Assembly: GCA_030737835.1 (NCBI GenBank) | Contig: CM060854.1 | Span: 13,666,607-13,730,606 of the forward strand | Source of the DNA: Acorus gramineus | Taxonomy: Eukaryota; Streptophyta; Magnoliopsida; Acorales; Acoraceae | Direction of reading: 5' to 3' | DNA length: 64,000 nt | In this document: one piece after another, positions 46,855 through 58,500 of the stretch | How the letters are laid out: each line of letters begins with the position of its first letter | Numbering within the stretch: position 1 is the first letter of the stretch | Position numbers and translations under genes: made by a program | The notes under the pieces: generated by a model | Database searches by the model: none | Seen by the model: only the letters and a program-made list of their open reading frames with translations | Told to the model about the DNA's origin: nothing

Positions 46855-47310
46855 GGGGTGGTAAACGAGTTGAACAGCCGAGCTTTGACCTGTTCAAGCT
46901 AGGGTCATTTAGTATTAGGCTCGCCTCGGCTCGACTCGAAATCGAGCTTAGTTTCGTATACAAACTCGGCTTATTTGACTCTTGAAAAGCTCGGTTTGAT
47001 CTTTTGTTAAAGCAGCCAAGCCAAAGCTCGAAGTAAGGCTTGATTCAGGCTAGTTTAGTTAAAAAGGAAACTTGTTTAGCATTCAAGAAATCACATTTCA
47101 CACATCACAACGCCTTATACATATGAAAATGACATAAGTTGGGGCATAGACTCGGCTCGGGTTTTTTTTTTCCCTTTTCATATTAAATAACGAGCTCGTA
47201 AGCCCATATTTAACTCATTTGTAAATCAAATTTAAAAAAGTGTTCAAACTCAACTTATTTATATAATCAAATCATATATTTGAAGCAAATTCACATAAAT
47301 GAACACCCTT
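46855..47310. mobile_element. Possible hAT-type MITE rich in GAGC/GCTCGG motifs
   Basis: The left end 'taggggtggtaaacgag' is followed by many 'ggctcg/cgagc' motifs, a pattern seen in plant hAT elements. The right end is uncertain; 'gaacacccttta' near 47,300 is a weak inverted match. No transposase. Confidence 0.35.
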
Positions 47311-48674
47311 TAATTCGAATCACAACCAAAGAAACCCATTCAAACAGAACAACCCATTAATTCATATCAAACACGAGAGAACAGAAAACGAATTACGAAT
47401 ATACATTGAAACTTCGGTTTTTTTTTTTTTTAATTATTGTTTGGCCGTCCATTCTGGACTCTTATCTGGATCTCGGACAGCAAAAGCGACTCTCTTTTTT
47501 CCTTCGTCGACCAACTCGGCGACTTTACACAAAACATCGGCGAGCTAATATGAATGATGAATATATAGATAAGATAAATAATAATAATAAATACAGACGA
47601 CCAATCAAATTTGAACCACGGCACGCAACAAGACATATACAGATAGATAGATCACCAAATTAAATTACAATATAAAGATTCTTCTACGTGGGTCAGCCAT
47701 TGAAAAAAAAAAACAGTATGAAAACCACAAAGGGAAAAGGTGTGGGGCCGTAATACGTGTATCCACGTGGTCAAAGCTGAAGCACCACATGTCTTTCACT
47801 CTATGTGATTTATTTAGATGGAACAAATTAAGTTGAATTTAAGTATAAAAAAAACGAGTGATTGCATTTGGTACTCATTCACGTGAAGAGAGATTTTGTT
47901 TCCTTGCATGATTTATTGATTTTGATGACTAGCTGAAATCAAGTACACTCAAGTTGAATACATTTCTCCTAACTAAAATTTAGACAATGAGGCGTAGTGG
48001 TTGAATTGTAACATTATTCAAAGCATTTTTTGAACAATATTATATACAAAAAGTTGAATGATATTCGGGGATTAATTAGCTGAATGAGGACAAGTAAGAT
48101 TCGATCCTAAATAAACCTTTAAAATGAGATTCCACTAGAGTTTGTCCTGGTCCTAAGACTAAGGACTTCACCCTCATCCCTAAAAAAATACACTCACCCC
48201 AGTTTAACACTCATGAGCACTGTTAAAATTGATTCAAAGAAAATCAACATCATGTACTAAAAAAATTATGGGAAATTTTCATTTATACCCCTGATAAATA
48301 TGATATTTTACGTTATACCCCCCTTAAAAATCTAATTGCATCTATACCCCTAGAAAATTCTTTATTTTGCAACTGTGCCCTGAGGTTTAGTTCCGTCCGT
48401 TGGGAGAGGAATATGCCAGGAATATTCCATTAACTCCGTTTAGACTATGTTGAAATATCCAAATTGCCCTTATGACCATTTGAGTTTTGAAAAATTACAC
48501 CCATACCCCTGCCTCTATCAAATGCATATATGGTCGTCTTCATCCTCTCTTCTTCTGCTGCAACGGTCAGCTTCAGCTGCAACGACTTCTTCTCCAACGA
48601 TCGGCTGCTTCACCAACGGTCAGCTTCTTCTCCAAAGGCCATCATTAACTGTCGGCAACCCGACTCCAGCAGAG
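47311..48674. other. Non-coding DNA with a promoter-like patch
   Basis: No supported gene. A patch at 47,680-47,810 has a perfect G-box (CCACGTGG) and nearby ACGTG cores, but no obvious target gene starts close by. 48,270-48,670 is the upstream region of the GRF zinc-finger remnant and contains 'cttcttctccaacgatcgg'-like repeats. Confidence 0.4.
47763..47770. promoter_or_regulatory. Palindromic G-box
   Basis: CCACGTGG, with further ACGTG cores at about 47,687 and 47,754. G-boxes bind bZIP and bHLH factors. With no assigned downstream gene the role is open. Confidence 0.35.
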
Positions 48675-49151
48675 ATGAGTGAAGCTTCATCTTCCTCTGT
48701 CCATACTCTATGAAACCCTAATTGTCGATGCGGGGTAGCCACAGTGGTGCTGACATCCAACAAAGAAGCTAGCAAGGGAAGAAAGTTCTACAGATGTCGA
48801 CAATGGAAGGTAAATGTTTAATTTGGGTGTTTATGTTGATGACAATGTATTTGATTTGGTTGTTTATGTTGTTAAGGTGTTTATGTTGATTAAATGTATT
48901 TGATTTGTTGTGCTTTGTTTCAGACTTCAGGGGACTGCCATTTCTTTTCTTGGGTAGATGAAATTCATCCAAGCACTGCTGCATTGAAACAACAAATCAA
49001 CAGATTCCAAGAAAAAATAGATGAGAATGTCACTGTAATGCGAAATGTGGTTGAAAAAATGGAAGAGAAGATTGATGACATGCGTAAACAGATTTGGTTG
49101 TGCCTATTCATTATAGGGTTCTTGCTTATTGTATTATTGATTGTGAAATAG
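48675..49151 (+). pseudogene. GRF-type zinc-finger protein with coiled coil and TM tail, interrupted
   Basis: Two exons: 48,675-48,809 (donor 'gtaaat') and 48,924-49,151 (after 'tttcag'), both phase 0. The order is: short Ser-rich N-terminus (MSEASSSSVHTL); a GRF zinc finger with NPNCRCG, KGRKFYRC and GDCHFFSWVD, the four Cys spaced as expected; a coiled coil (LKQQINRFQEKIDENV onward); and a C-terminal hydrophobic segment WLCLFIIGFLLIVLLIV. Small GRF-finger proteins of this layout are common in plants, and their function is poorly known. An in-frame TGA at 48,711-48,713 lies between the N-terminus and the finger and no later ATG restores the finger, so I call it a pseudogene unless the stop is a sequencing error. 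The full product would be about 120 residues. Confidence 0.68.
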
Positions 49152-49212
49152 TTGATTTACCTGTTTAGTAATGAAATTGGTATGTAATGAGATGTTTGTT
49201 TGTCAAGTATTA

Positions 49213-50853
49213 TGTTATATATGTGTCACTTTTATCCTTCTGGTAACCATTGGAGCATTCTGGCAGTTTTTCAGTTTTTTTCATTTTTCTATCGGAACTG
49301 CTAAAATTTTAGACTTTTAGCGATCATCCTGAGTTTCAGGACTCCGATTGAAAATCTAACTGCATATTATGTGTCCTGGTGCCATTCCAAGACACTCACG
49401 AAAATTTCGTAGAATTCCGATAACGTTTCAAAATTTCGCAGTTCCGAATCTTATCTGGGTTTTGACCAAGCGGGAAGTCATTGGGAGACTTGACTTGGTC
49501 AAATGTGGGCCCATGACTGTGTCAACTCCTTTGTTTTCTAGTGTGGATGGGTTGACCCAAGTCAAAGTGCACCTAAACCTAGCCTAAACCTAATTAGGGC
49601 TAAGTTAAGTGGGTGTGAGTGTGTGTGGTGTGGGTGTGAGCATAAATAAATCCCACGACAACAATAAGCCCCACTATTCATCATCTTATCCAAAAAATTT
49701 CTCTCTCTCCCCTCTCTTTAAATCCCCATTTGGACCTACTTAGAGTGTTCAAAAGAAGAAACCCTAGAAGGAGAAATGCAAAGGAATTGTCCCGATCTAT
49801 CCATCCATGGTCTTGGACCTTCATTTCCCTTTGTTTTTCCTCCTCTCATGGCCCCTTTTCTCCTCAGATTTCAGCCACTTCAAGGGCTGAAGGAGGGCTT
49901 GGTAGTGGTGGCCTTGGCGGTGGTATTTCAGTGCGCGAAGAGCGCCCGAAGTTCCCTCCCTTCCTTTCCTCTCCTTGAGTGAGTTTTCTTTCCTTCCTTT
50001 CTTGTTTAGATGCATGTATAGGAGGTGTTTATGGGTGTGCTAGGGGAGCTTGGTGGTTTGGGGGTTGTTGGGGGTATGTTGGTGGCGGTTGGAAGTGTTA
50101 GGGTTGGCTCGGGTGCATGCGGGCTCAGCGGCGTGCGTAGGCAGGCCGGCGCAGGCGGCAGGCAGGCAGCCAGGGCAGGCTGGGAGGCGCAGGGCAGGCG
50201 CGCTGTCGGGCGAGCTGGCAGGGCACGCGCGTGTGCGCGCGGGTGTGCACGCGGGTGCTGCGCGCTGGGCGCAGTGCCGGGCGTGCGCGTGGGCATCGCG
50301 TGCGGGTGCTGCGCGCTCTGCGCCGTGCGGGGGCGTGCGCGCGGAGCGCTGCGCAGAGGTGCAATGCGTGCTGTGCGCGCGGTGAGGCGAGCGGGCTTGC
50401 GTGCGGGGTGCGCGCGGGGTGCTGCGCTGGGGCGCAGTGCTTGCGGGTGTGCGCGCGGGCACGCGCGAGCGTGCGCGCGGCGTGCGGCGGGTCTGGGCGT
50501 GCGGGTAGGGGCTCGGTCTTGGTGGGATGGACCCACCACGTCCATCAGCATCCCTTTTTGATTGTATGTATTATATTTCCGTGCTTGTACACCCGTTTGT
50601 ATTATATTGGATGTAATTGTATATATTGGCTCTCACAGGACAGTTGATTATGTATTGAGTCTGTGATATGTTTTTGATTTACAGACTCAGTCTTTTAGCT
50701 TCCGCTATTTGTGTATATATCATGTCAGCCCTGCTTTTGTCTGTGTTGTCATTTTACTTGTTGTTTGGAGTATGTTATTGACCTCCTGTTTAGACTGCTG
50801 ATATCATATATACACTTGCCGCGTCCCTGGGACGGCCGCCCTGGGGCGTGACA
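49213..50853 (+). mobile_element. Solo LTR A3 (A-type), shortened
   Basis: Starts 'tgttatatatgtgtcac', ends 'ggggcgtgaca', and is flanked by 'tatta' (49,208-49,212 and 50,854-50,858). It carries the A-type U3 with five W-box cores (49,462-49,564), a TTTAAAT motif near 49,717, donor-like GT at 49,979, and a CpG-rich island (about 50,110-50,500). It is only 1.64 kb; the part of the family LTR after the island is largely missing. It sits about 60 bp past the stop codon of the GRF gene remnant. Confidence 0.87.
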
Positions 50854-50858
50854 TATTA

Positions 50859-51069
50859 AGCCAAGAATGTATGTGTGTAATATAAGATCATTTTCTGTAA
50901 TGGGAATGTGCATGGTACAAATAGTAAACCAGTAGCAGCATGTATGTATAAAGAAATTGATATAAGCTGACTGTTTATAAACTGCCTAAGTATAAAGAAT
51001 ATGACACACACATACAGACATATATAAACACACAATAAATATGTATGTTTATAAACTCGCATAACATCA
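50859..51069. other. Short host spacer between A3 and A4
   Basis: 211 bases of AT-rich DNA between two A-type insertions. It continues the original flank of the GRF gene remnant. No feature is seen. Confidence 0.5.
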
Positions 51070-54000
51070 TGTTATATATGTGTCACTTTTTAGCCTGCTG
51101 GTAACCATTGGAGCATTTTGGCAGTTTTTGAGTTTTTTTCATTTTTCGATCGGAACCGCAAAATTTTGGACTGTTAGCTATCGTCCTGTGTTTGAGGACT
51201 CCGATTAAAAATCTAACTGCATATTATGTGTCCTGGTGCCATTTTAAGCCACTCACAAAAATTTCATCGAATTCCGGTACGTTTTAGAATTTCACAGTTC
51301 CGGGGCGTATCCGGGTTTTGACCGAGCGAGAAGTCATTGGGAGAGTTGACTCGGTCAAAGTGGGCCCATGACTTGGTCAACCCTTTTTGTTTTTTTGTGT
51401 GGTTGGGTTGACCCAAGTCAAATCCCACTTAAACCTAATTAATCAAGCCTTAACCCTAGGTTAACACTAACTTAAGTGTGTTGACTTATTTAATGAGATC
51501 TCAAAAGGTTGCCCTACACTATTCATCATCTTCCCCACTTGTTTTCTCTCTCCCCCTCTCTCCTTTTCTTAGTTTTGAGCCACCTAGAGTTCTTGAAACT
51601 CAAAACTCAAAACATAGAAAGGTTAGATCCGGTCCCGATCTATCTACCAGTAGTTTCGTATTCGAATTCCGAGGTGTTTAGCCCCCTCTTACCCCCTCTC
51701 TTCTCCTCAGATTTTGGCCCTTTCTTGGCTAGGAGGAGATCTTGGTGGTGGAAGGCTTTGGGGAGGCATTTCGGTGCAAGAAGAGCTTCCGGTTCCTTCC
51801 TCTCCTCTTCTTCCTTTGGGTAAGCTCTCTTTCCTTCCTTTTCTTGCTTAGATGCTTGTTAGGAGGGTGGGTTTGGGTGTTGGTGGCTGTGGGGGGTGAT
51901 TGGTGGCTGTTGGAGGCCATTGGTGGCCGGATAGAGGAGGTAGGGTGGCTCGGGCAGGGGGTTGGCTGTCTCGGGCAGGGTGACTGGTGGTCTCGGGCAG
52001 GTTGGCAACACAGGCAGCAAACAGCGCACCTGGCTGGGCGCGCGCGTGCGTGCGCGCGGGCGTGCGCTCGGGTGGAGCTGGAGGGCGTGCTGGGCGCGTG
52101 TGCTGGGCGCGCGTGATGGGCGCTGGGCGGGTGTGTTGGGCGCTGGTCGTGGGTGGTGGGGCACTGCGTGCAGGGCGCCATGCGGGGGCGTGCGCGCGGA
52201 GCGCTGCGCAGAGGCGCAGGCGCGCTGTGCGCGCGCGGCGAGTCGGTGGAGTACTGGGCGAGCCGGTGGTGCGCGCAGGGTGTGCGCGGAGCGAGGCGAG
52301 GGCAGCGGAGGTGCGCGCGGGGTGCGCGCGGAGCGTGCGGTGTGCGCGCGGGCTGCTGCGCTGGGGCGCAGTGAGCGCGCGGTGCACCCGGGGAGCTCGG
52401 CAGCGTGTCCAGGCGTGCGGGCAGGGGCCCGGCGGTGCGCCTGGGTGCGCGGGCTGAGGCGCGGCGGTGCATCCGGGGGCGGGTGGCCGTGGGTGGTTGC
52501 CGGGGTGCGGGAGTGAGTCGGGGTGCTCGGGCTAGCGTGCGTACGGGCCGTATGTACGTTTGCCCGAGTGTTGGGTATTTATTGTGTATTTTGGAGTATT
52601 TTGTGGTATTTGTGTATTTTACTCACCGGGTTGATTACCCTGTCTTGCAGATCTTGACGGACGGTCGCGCGACGATCCGGTTACCGGTGAGTGGGACAAC
52701 CCAACCCAGTTGGGAGGCGCTATATGCACTTGGGCGTGTACCGTCCTCCCCTGGGGCACATAGTTAATATTAACTGTTATATGTAATCCATGCAAGCATG
52801 ATTAGTGTGCAGAATGCATGCCACCCTAGACTTGTATGTTAGGGACTTGCACCCTTAGGATATGTGTAAAACCGTGCATCCTGTCACCTTGTAATCATGC
52901 TAGGAAAGCCCCGACCTATGCATGTGTCCTATGAGTTTGATTTATTTAATTAAATGCAACTTATGATATTGATTAGCATGCCTTGGGGAATATAAGGGGG
53001 CCTTGCGAGGTAAACATTGAGACCCGGGCTAGGGTACTCCGTGTTCCTTGTTTGGTTGGCGGGATGTCCTATATCGGGACCTCAGGTTGCCCTCCCAAGG
53101 TCTCTTTTCCTCATTATTATCTTATGTATTCCCCGCATCTTGGTTATGCGCGCTGGAGGAATTCTGAAGAATTCAAGACATTAGAGTTGTAGAGATGTGT
53201 TGTCAGCGGATCCGAGTGGATCATATGCGATGGATAGGCTGTTCTGTTCCCTTCGTTGGATCCGTGTAGAGACTACCTCAGCGTTAGAAAGGTCGTCCCG
53301 TGCAGGGGCTCCCATCAGTAGGCACCTCCTGATTTGGTAGACGGACTGTGCTGAATGTGGGAGTGGCCAAACGGCCTACGGAGTGGGGAGAGACTATCGG
53401 TGGACCAAGGGTGACCAACAGCCTAGTCAGTCCCAAGAGCCTATGTCACCTATTGAGGGGTGAGGGTGAGGGTGTGGTGGGCCGGCGATGTGGCGACCCA
53501 CAGGATTGTGTAAGGATGATTATCAGCCTATTAAGTCCCAATATCCTTTGTCACCTATTGAGGGGTGAGGGTGAGGGTGAGGGTGTGGTGGTTCGGCGAT
53601 GTAACGAACCCCCGGATTTGTGTTGTTTATGCCATTTTGAGGCTAGTGACTTGATTAAATGTGGTTAATATAAACTGTGATGCATGGGTTGTGCTATTCA
53701 CTGAGCGTGTGGCTCACCCCTCGCATAATTTTTTCCAGTGATTACCGAGGCGGACTTGAAGGAGGAGCTTCCCGAGCGACTACACCAGTAGCGGAGTAGC
53801 GCCACGTCCCTCGAGTTTTGAGGCCATCAGCATCCTTCCTTTTATTGTATGTATATATTTCTGTGCTTGGGCACCCAGTTGGATTGTATTTGGATGTATT
53901 GTGGATATATTGGCTCTCACAGGACATATGATTATGTATCGAGTCTGTAAAGTGTTGTTGATTTACAGATTCAGTCTTTTTAGCTTCCGCTTTCTGTGTA

Positions 54001-54138
54001 TACATCATGTCAGCCCTTTTGTTGTCTGTGTTGTCTTTTTAGCTGTTGTTTATGGTATATTATTGATCTCCTGTATTGACTGCTGATATCATGTATACCC
54101 TTGCCGCGTCCCGGGGACGGCCGCCCTGGGGCGTGACA
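51070..54138 (+). repeat. 5' LTR of A4, 3.07 kb
   Basis: Starts 'tgttatatatgtgtcac', ends 'ggggcgtgaca'. It has A-type U3 with six W-box cores (51,318-51,421), donor-like GT at 51,820, CpG-rich island (about 52,030-52,500), acceptor-like AG at 52,649-52,650, two units carrying (GGGTGA)n (about 53,455-53,590), and the conserved 3' end. It is the best reference copy of the family LTR in this window. Confidence 0.9.
51318..51421. promoter_or_regulatory. W-box cluster in U3 of the A4 5' LTR
   Basis: TTGACC at 51,318 and 51,408; TTGACT at 51,346; inverted GGTCAA at 51,353 and 51,375; inverted AGTCAA at 51,416. The same set is kept in the 3' LTR (about 59,310-59,420). Confidence 0.6.
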
Positions 54139-54143
54139 AAAGT

Positions 54144-54155
54144 TGGTATCAGAGC
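54144..54155 (+). other. Primer binding site, initiator tRNA-Met
   Basis: TGGTATCAGAGC begins five bases after the 5' LTR. It is complementary to the 3' end of plant initiator tRNA-Met, the usual primer of Tekay-type chromoviruses. Confidence 0.88.
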
Positions 54156-54258
54156 CTGGTCCTGTCAGAGCCAATTGTCTTCTTTTTCGTAGAGATGAGT
54201 CCTAGGATTTCTATATGAGTATTCTGATCCTAGTGTCTGGTTTTCTTAGGTTGCTGAT

Positions 54259-55400
54259 ATGCCTCCTCGCAGAGGACGGCGCGGACGTGGTCCCTCTCGA
54301 CCCTTGGAGGTTTCCGGACCTACCAGGGGCGAGGATGCTATTGGTGAGTCCTCAGCCGTGAGGCCAGGATCAGCGCAGGAGCCTCCTGCCTGGGAGCGCG
54401 CGTTTGCGCGGATAGCTGATTTGGTGGAGACGCAGACCAGGGCATTGGAGGCCCAGACCAGAGTGTTGGCAGATCAGGCACGGGAGATTCAGGAGCTGCG
54501 GGCGGCCCGCGAGGCAGTTCCGCAGGTTCCCTTGGTGGCAGATCCACCTGTGGTACCCGATGTACCCCCAGTCCCCGTGGTGGTCCGACGGTCAGAGTTC
54601 AGGATCCCCAGGAGAGGGAGGTGGGGCTAGAGGCTGCAGCGAGGGTGCAGCAGAGTGGCCTCTCAGCCTTTCTGAAGCTCCACCCTCCCGAGTTCCAGGG
54701 TCAGACGGAGGACCCCCCTTGCTCCAGAGAGATGGTTGATGGAGGTGGATGCGCCGCCGCCAGCGAGTCTCCCTGGCCACTTTTATGCTGAAGGGTAGCG
54801 CCGCCGACTGGTGGGCTACTAGATCAGTGGACATCCCAGAGGGATTGGAGCAGCTTACATGGGCGGGATTCCGGAGGTATTTCTTGGAGGAGTACTTCCC
54901 CTTCTCGACACGCAGATAGTGATGCAGGAGTTTGAGCAGCTGACTCAGGGCACTATGTCTGTCGCTGACTACTCCACGCGCTTCACGAGGCTGTCCAGAT
55001 TCGCTCCAGCTTTGGTGATGGACGAGGAGACGAGGTGCCGTCGATTTGAGCTCGGTCTCAGCAGCGCCATTCGGGTGCACGTCACCTCCCAGGCTTTCTC
55101 GAGGTACTCCGACTTGGTGTCTCGAGCGAAGACAGTCGAGCGAGACCTCGGGATCCTAGTGAGGGCTTCGACCCCCTTTCGGCAGACCAGAGGCCACCCA
55201 GGAGCCAGGACCGGGGACAGCGCAAGAAGAAGAGGCCCCGCTTTGAGCAGTCAGCGGCTGCCTCTCCTCCAGCAGATGCGGTGCCAGTGCGAGGTCCAGC
55301 ACCCATCGCAGCAGTGCCAGTCCAGGCGAGGCGACCAGAGACGCGGCGCTGTTATCACTGTCAGCGCGTCGGGCATATCTTGTATAATTGCCCCGACGCT
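54259..55400 (+). pseudogene. gag region of A4
   Basis: Begins MPPRRGRRGRG. A coiled-coil-like stretch (AFARIADLVETQTRALEAQT) lies near the start, capsid-like sequence follows, and a CX2CX4HX4C zinc knuckle (CYHCQRVGHILYNC) lies at about 55,348-55,392. A Gln-rich linker (55,420-55,540) follows the knuckle. This is fossil sequence; the frame is broken. Confidence 0.75.
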
Positions 55401-55599
55401 GGCCGACCCCGAGTGATGCCTCCGCAGCAGCAGCAGTTGCAGCAGCAGCCGTTTCAGCAGCAGCGCCAGCAGCAGCAGCAGCCTCAGCGCCAGCCGCAGC
55501 AGCCTCAGCGTCAGCAGCAGCAGCCACAGGGTGGCCGTGCTGATCAGAGGAGGCAGCCAGCGCAGCCGGCGAGGCGTGCCCCTGCTCCTCAGCCTCAGT

Positions 55600-56040
55600 T
55601 CGTTCAGGGCCGAGTGGCAGCGCTTTCGGCAGAGGAGGCTCAGGCATCAGGCAGCGTGGTCAGAGGTATTGTTCAGATCTCCCAGCTTCCTGCTTATGTA
55701 TTGTTTGATTCCGGAGCCACACACTCGTTCGTGTCTCCCGCTTTCGCGAGACGGACGGGCGTGGCGTCCGCCCCTTTGGATGCTATCTTGGAGATATCAT
55801 TGCCCGTGGGAGACCGTATTCTCCTCAGTTCTGTGTACCGAGGGTGTACGGTAGAGGTTGCGGAGCATGAGTTTCCAGTGGAGTTGGTGGAGCTCGCGAT
55901 GACGGACTTTGATGCCATTCTGGGATGGATTGGCTTGCAGCTAGTCATGCCAGCATCGACTGTTTTGCCAAGTCGGTGTCTTTCCACCTTCCGGGTCGGA
56001 GGTCCTTCCAGTTCGTGGGCGATCGTGACGTAGCCCTCTG
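55600..56040 (+). pseudogene. Protease domain of A4
   Basis: The retroviral-type aspartic protease motif LFDSGATHSFVS lies at about 55,700-55,735, followed by the usual hydrophobic strands. Fossil. Confidence 0.75.
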
Positions 56041-56149
56041 GGGTTCGTGTCGTCCATGCAGGCGTGGAGACTCCTTCAGGGAGGATGCGAGGGCTTTCTA
56101 GCGTACATTGCTCAGGAGGATGCACCGCTGCGGGCAGATATCAGTCAGA

Positions 56150-56910
56150 CTCCGGTCGTGGCAGAGTATCCCGAGGTTTTCCCCGATGATCTTCCGGGAT
56201 TACCGCCGGATCGCGCGATCGAGTTTGAGATCAATCTGATTCCGGGGACCGAGCCGATTTCGAGAGCTCCGTACCGGATGGCCCCTGCAGAGCTGAGGGT
56301 GCTCAAGGAGCAGTTGGAGGAGTTGCTGGAGAAGGGCTTCGCACGTCCGAGTGTTTCTCCGTGGGGAGCCCCTGTCCTGTTCGTCCGGAAGAAGGACGGT
56401 TCGCTGCGGCTGTGTATTGATTACAGGCAGCTGAACAAGCGGACAGTGAAGAACAAGTACCCGTTGCCGCGGATCGACGATCTGTTTGACCAGCTCCAGG
56501 GAGCGCGTGTCTTTTCCAAGATCGATCTCCGCTCGGGGTACTACCAGCTGAAGATCCGGGAGTCAGACATTCCGAAGACGGCCTTTCGCACCCGGTATGG
56601 GCACTACGAGTTCAGAGTACTGCCATTCGGGTTGACGAACGCGCCGGCGGCCTTCATGGATCTGATGAACCGGGTATTTCGGCCCTTCCTCGACTCCTTT
56701 GTGGTAGTATTCATCGATGACATATTGGTGTACTCGAGGAGTCTTGAGGAGCACGCTCACCATCTTCGCACTGTCTTGGAGACTTTGGCCAGACATCAGT
56801 TGTTCGCCAAGTTCAGCAAGTGCGAGTTCTGGTTGGAGCGTATGGCCTTTCTGGGCCATGTGATTTCCGGTGAGGGCATATCTGTGGACCCGGAGAAGAC
56901 GCTCGCCGTG
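56150..56910 (+). pseudogene. Reverse transcriptase domain of A4
   Basis: Ty3/gypsy reverse transcriptase blocks are clear: [50 protein letters not shown] and the catalytic [11 protein letters not shown] near 56,710. This is the best-preserved part of the coding region. Fossil. Confidence 0.88.
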
Positions 56911-57109
56911 TCGAATTGGCGTCGACCGTCGAACCCCACAGAGATTCGGAGCTTCTTGGGCTTGGCGGGTTATTACAGGAGGTTTGTCGAGGGTTTCTCG
57001 AAGATAGCCGTTCCTCTTACCCGCCTCACTCGGAAGGATGTTCGGTTCGAGTGGTCCCCTGCTTGCGAGGAGAGCTTCCAGGAGCTGAAGCGAAGGCTCA
57101 CCTCAGCGC

Positions 57110-57470
57110 CAGTTCTTACCCTTCCGTCTGGGAGTGGTGGGTTCGCAGTTTACACGAATGCATCGCAGTTGGGTGTGGGTTGCGTCCTGATGCAGCACGG
57201 TAAGGTTGTGGCTTACGCGTCTCGTCAGTTGAAGCCCCATGAGCAGAATTACCCCACCCACGACCTTGAGTTGGCAGCGATCATCTTTGCGCTGAAGATG
57301 TGGAGGCATTACCTCTATGGAGAGGAGTTCGAGCTCTTTACCGATCATAAGAGCTTGACATATCTGCAGTCCCAGCCGGAGCTCAACATGCGTCAGAGAC
57401 GTTGGGTTGAGTTCCTGACGGACTACGATTGTGACATCGCTTACCATCCGGGTAAGGCGAATGTCGTGCA
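57110..57470 (+). pseudogene. RNase H domain of A4
   Basis: Gypsy-type RNase H follows the reverse transcriptase, with [37 protein letters not shown] and [10 protein letters not shown]. Fossil. Confidence 0.82.
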
Positions 57471-57744
57471 GATGCGCTCAGTAGGCAGCCCTTGGGCATG
57501 GCCGCCCACATGGCTGTCCGTCGTTGGAGGCTTCTGGAGGAGGCCGCTTGCTGGATTAGCGTTCGAGAGACTCCTGCTGGTGGCTTTTTGGCCAGGCTAG
57601 TGGTGCAGCCAGTCCTTCTCGACGATATCCGCACGGCTCAGGCACAGGATCCGCATTTTATAGTCCTCTCTGAAGGCGTCGCCCGGGGCGAGCGTCCGGA
57701 CTACCAGATTCGCCGGACGGGATCCTGCGATTCAGAGGCCGAGT

Positions 57745-58500
57745 GTGCATTCCCGACGACGCAGAGCTGAAGCGGAAGATTCTGGACGAGGCCCATCGCT
57801 CGAGGTACACAGTGCATCCTGGTGGCACGAAGATGTACAGGGGCCTTCGTCGCGGCTACTGGTGGCGCGGGATGAAGACGGATATTGCCCGTTTCGTTGC
57901 CCGATGCCTAGTATGCCAGCAGGTGAAGTCGGAGCATCAGCGCCCTGCGGGGAAGCTGCAGTCCATTGAGATCCCTCAGTGGAAGTGGGAGCAGATCACC
58001 ATGGACTTCGTCTCGGGTTTGCCGAGGTCACGTTCGGGTCGCGATGCCATCTGGGTGATCGTCGACCGGCTGACGAAGTCTGCTCATTTCCTCCCCATCC
58101 GACTCACCGATTCTCTGGACACCCTGGCGCAGTTATTTGTCTCCGAGATTGTCCGTCCCATGCATCATTTCCGATCGAGACGCGCGTTTTACTTCGAGGT
58201 TCTGGCGTAGCCTCCAGCACGCCCTTGGTACGAACCTCCATTTCAGTACAGCGTTTCATCCGCAGACGGACGGCCAGTCGGAGAGGACGATCCAGACTCT
58301 TGAGGATATGCTGCGGGCCTGTGTTCTCGATTTTGGGGGCAGTTGGGAGAGGCACCTTCCGTTGGTGGAGTTTGCCTACAACAACAGCTACCACTCGAGC
58401 ATCCGGATGGCTCCTTACGAGGCACTCTATGGCCGCAGCTGCAGGTCCCCCTGTGTTGGGACGAGGTCGGAGAGCGGGGACCAGAGATCGTTCACCAGAC
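57745..58500 (+). pseudogene. Integrase domain of A4
   Basis: HHCC finger (HPGGTKMYRGL to CLVCQQVK), catalytic core with ITMDFVSGLP and [11 protein letters not shown], then [20 protein letters not shown]. Fossil; several breaks fall in this part of the element. Confidence 0.82.

Noticed and set aside
48447-48713. Open frame upstream of the GRF exon
   Set aside because: It is in frame with the GRF start but is low-complexity Ser/Leu sequence from 'cttcttct' repeats; the ATG at 48,675 fits known GRF proteins better.
53398-53600. CRISPR-like regularly spaced repeats
   Set aside because: The context is a plant LTR; units are degenerate GGGTGA-bearing duplications, not repeat-spacer arrays.
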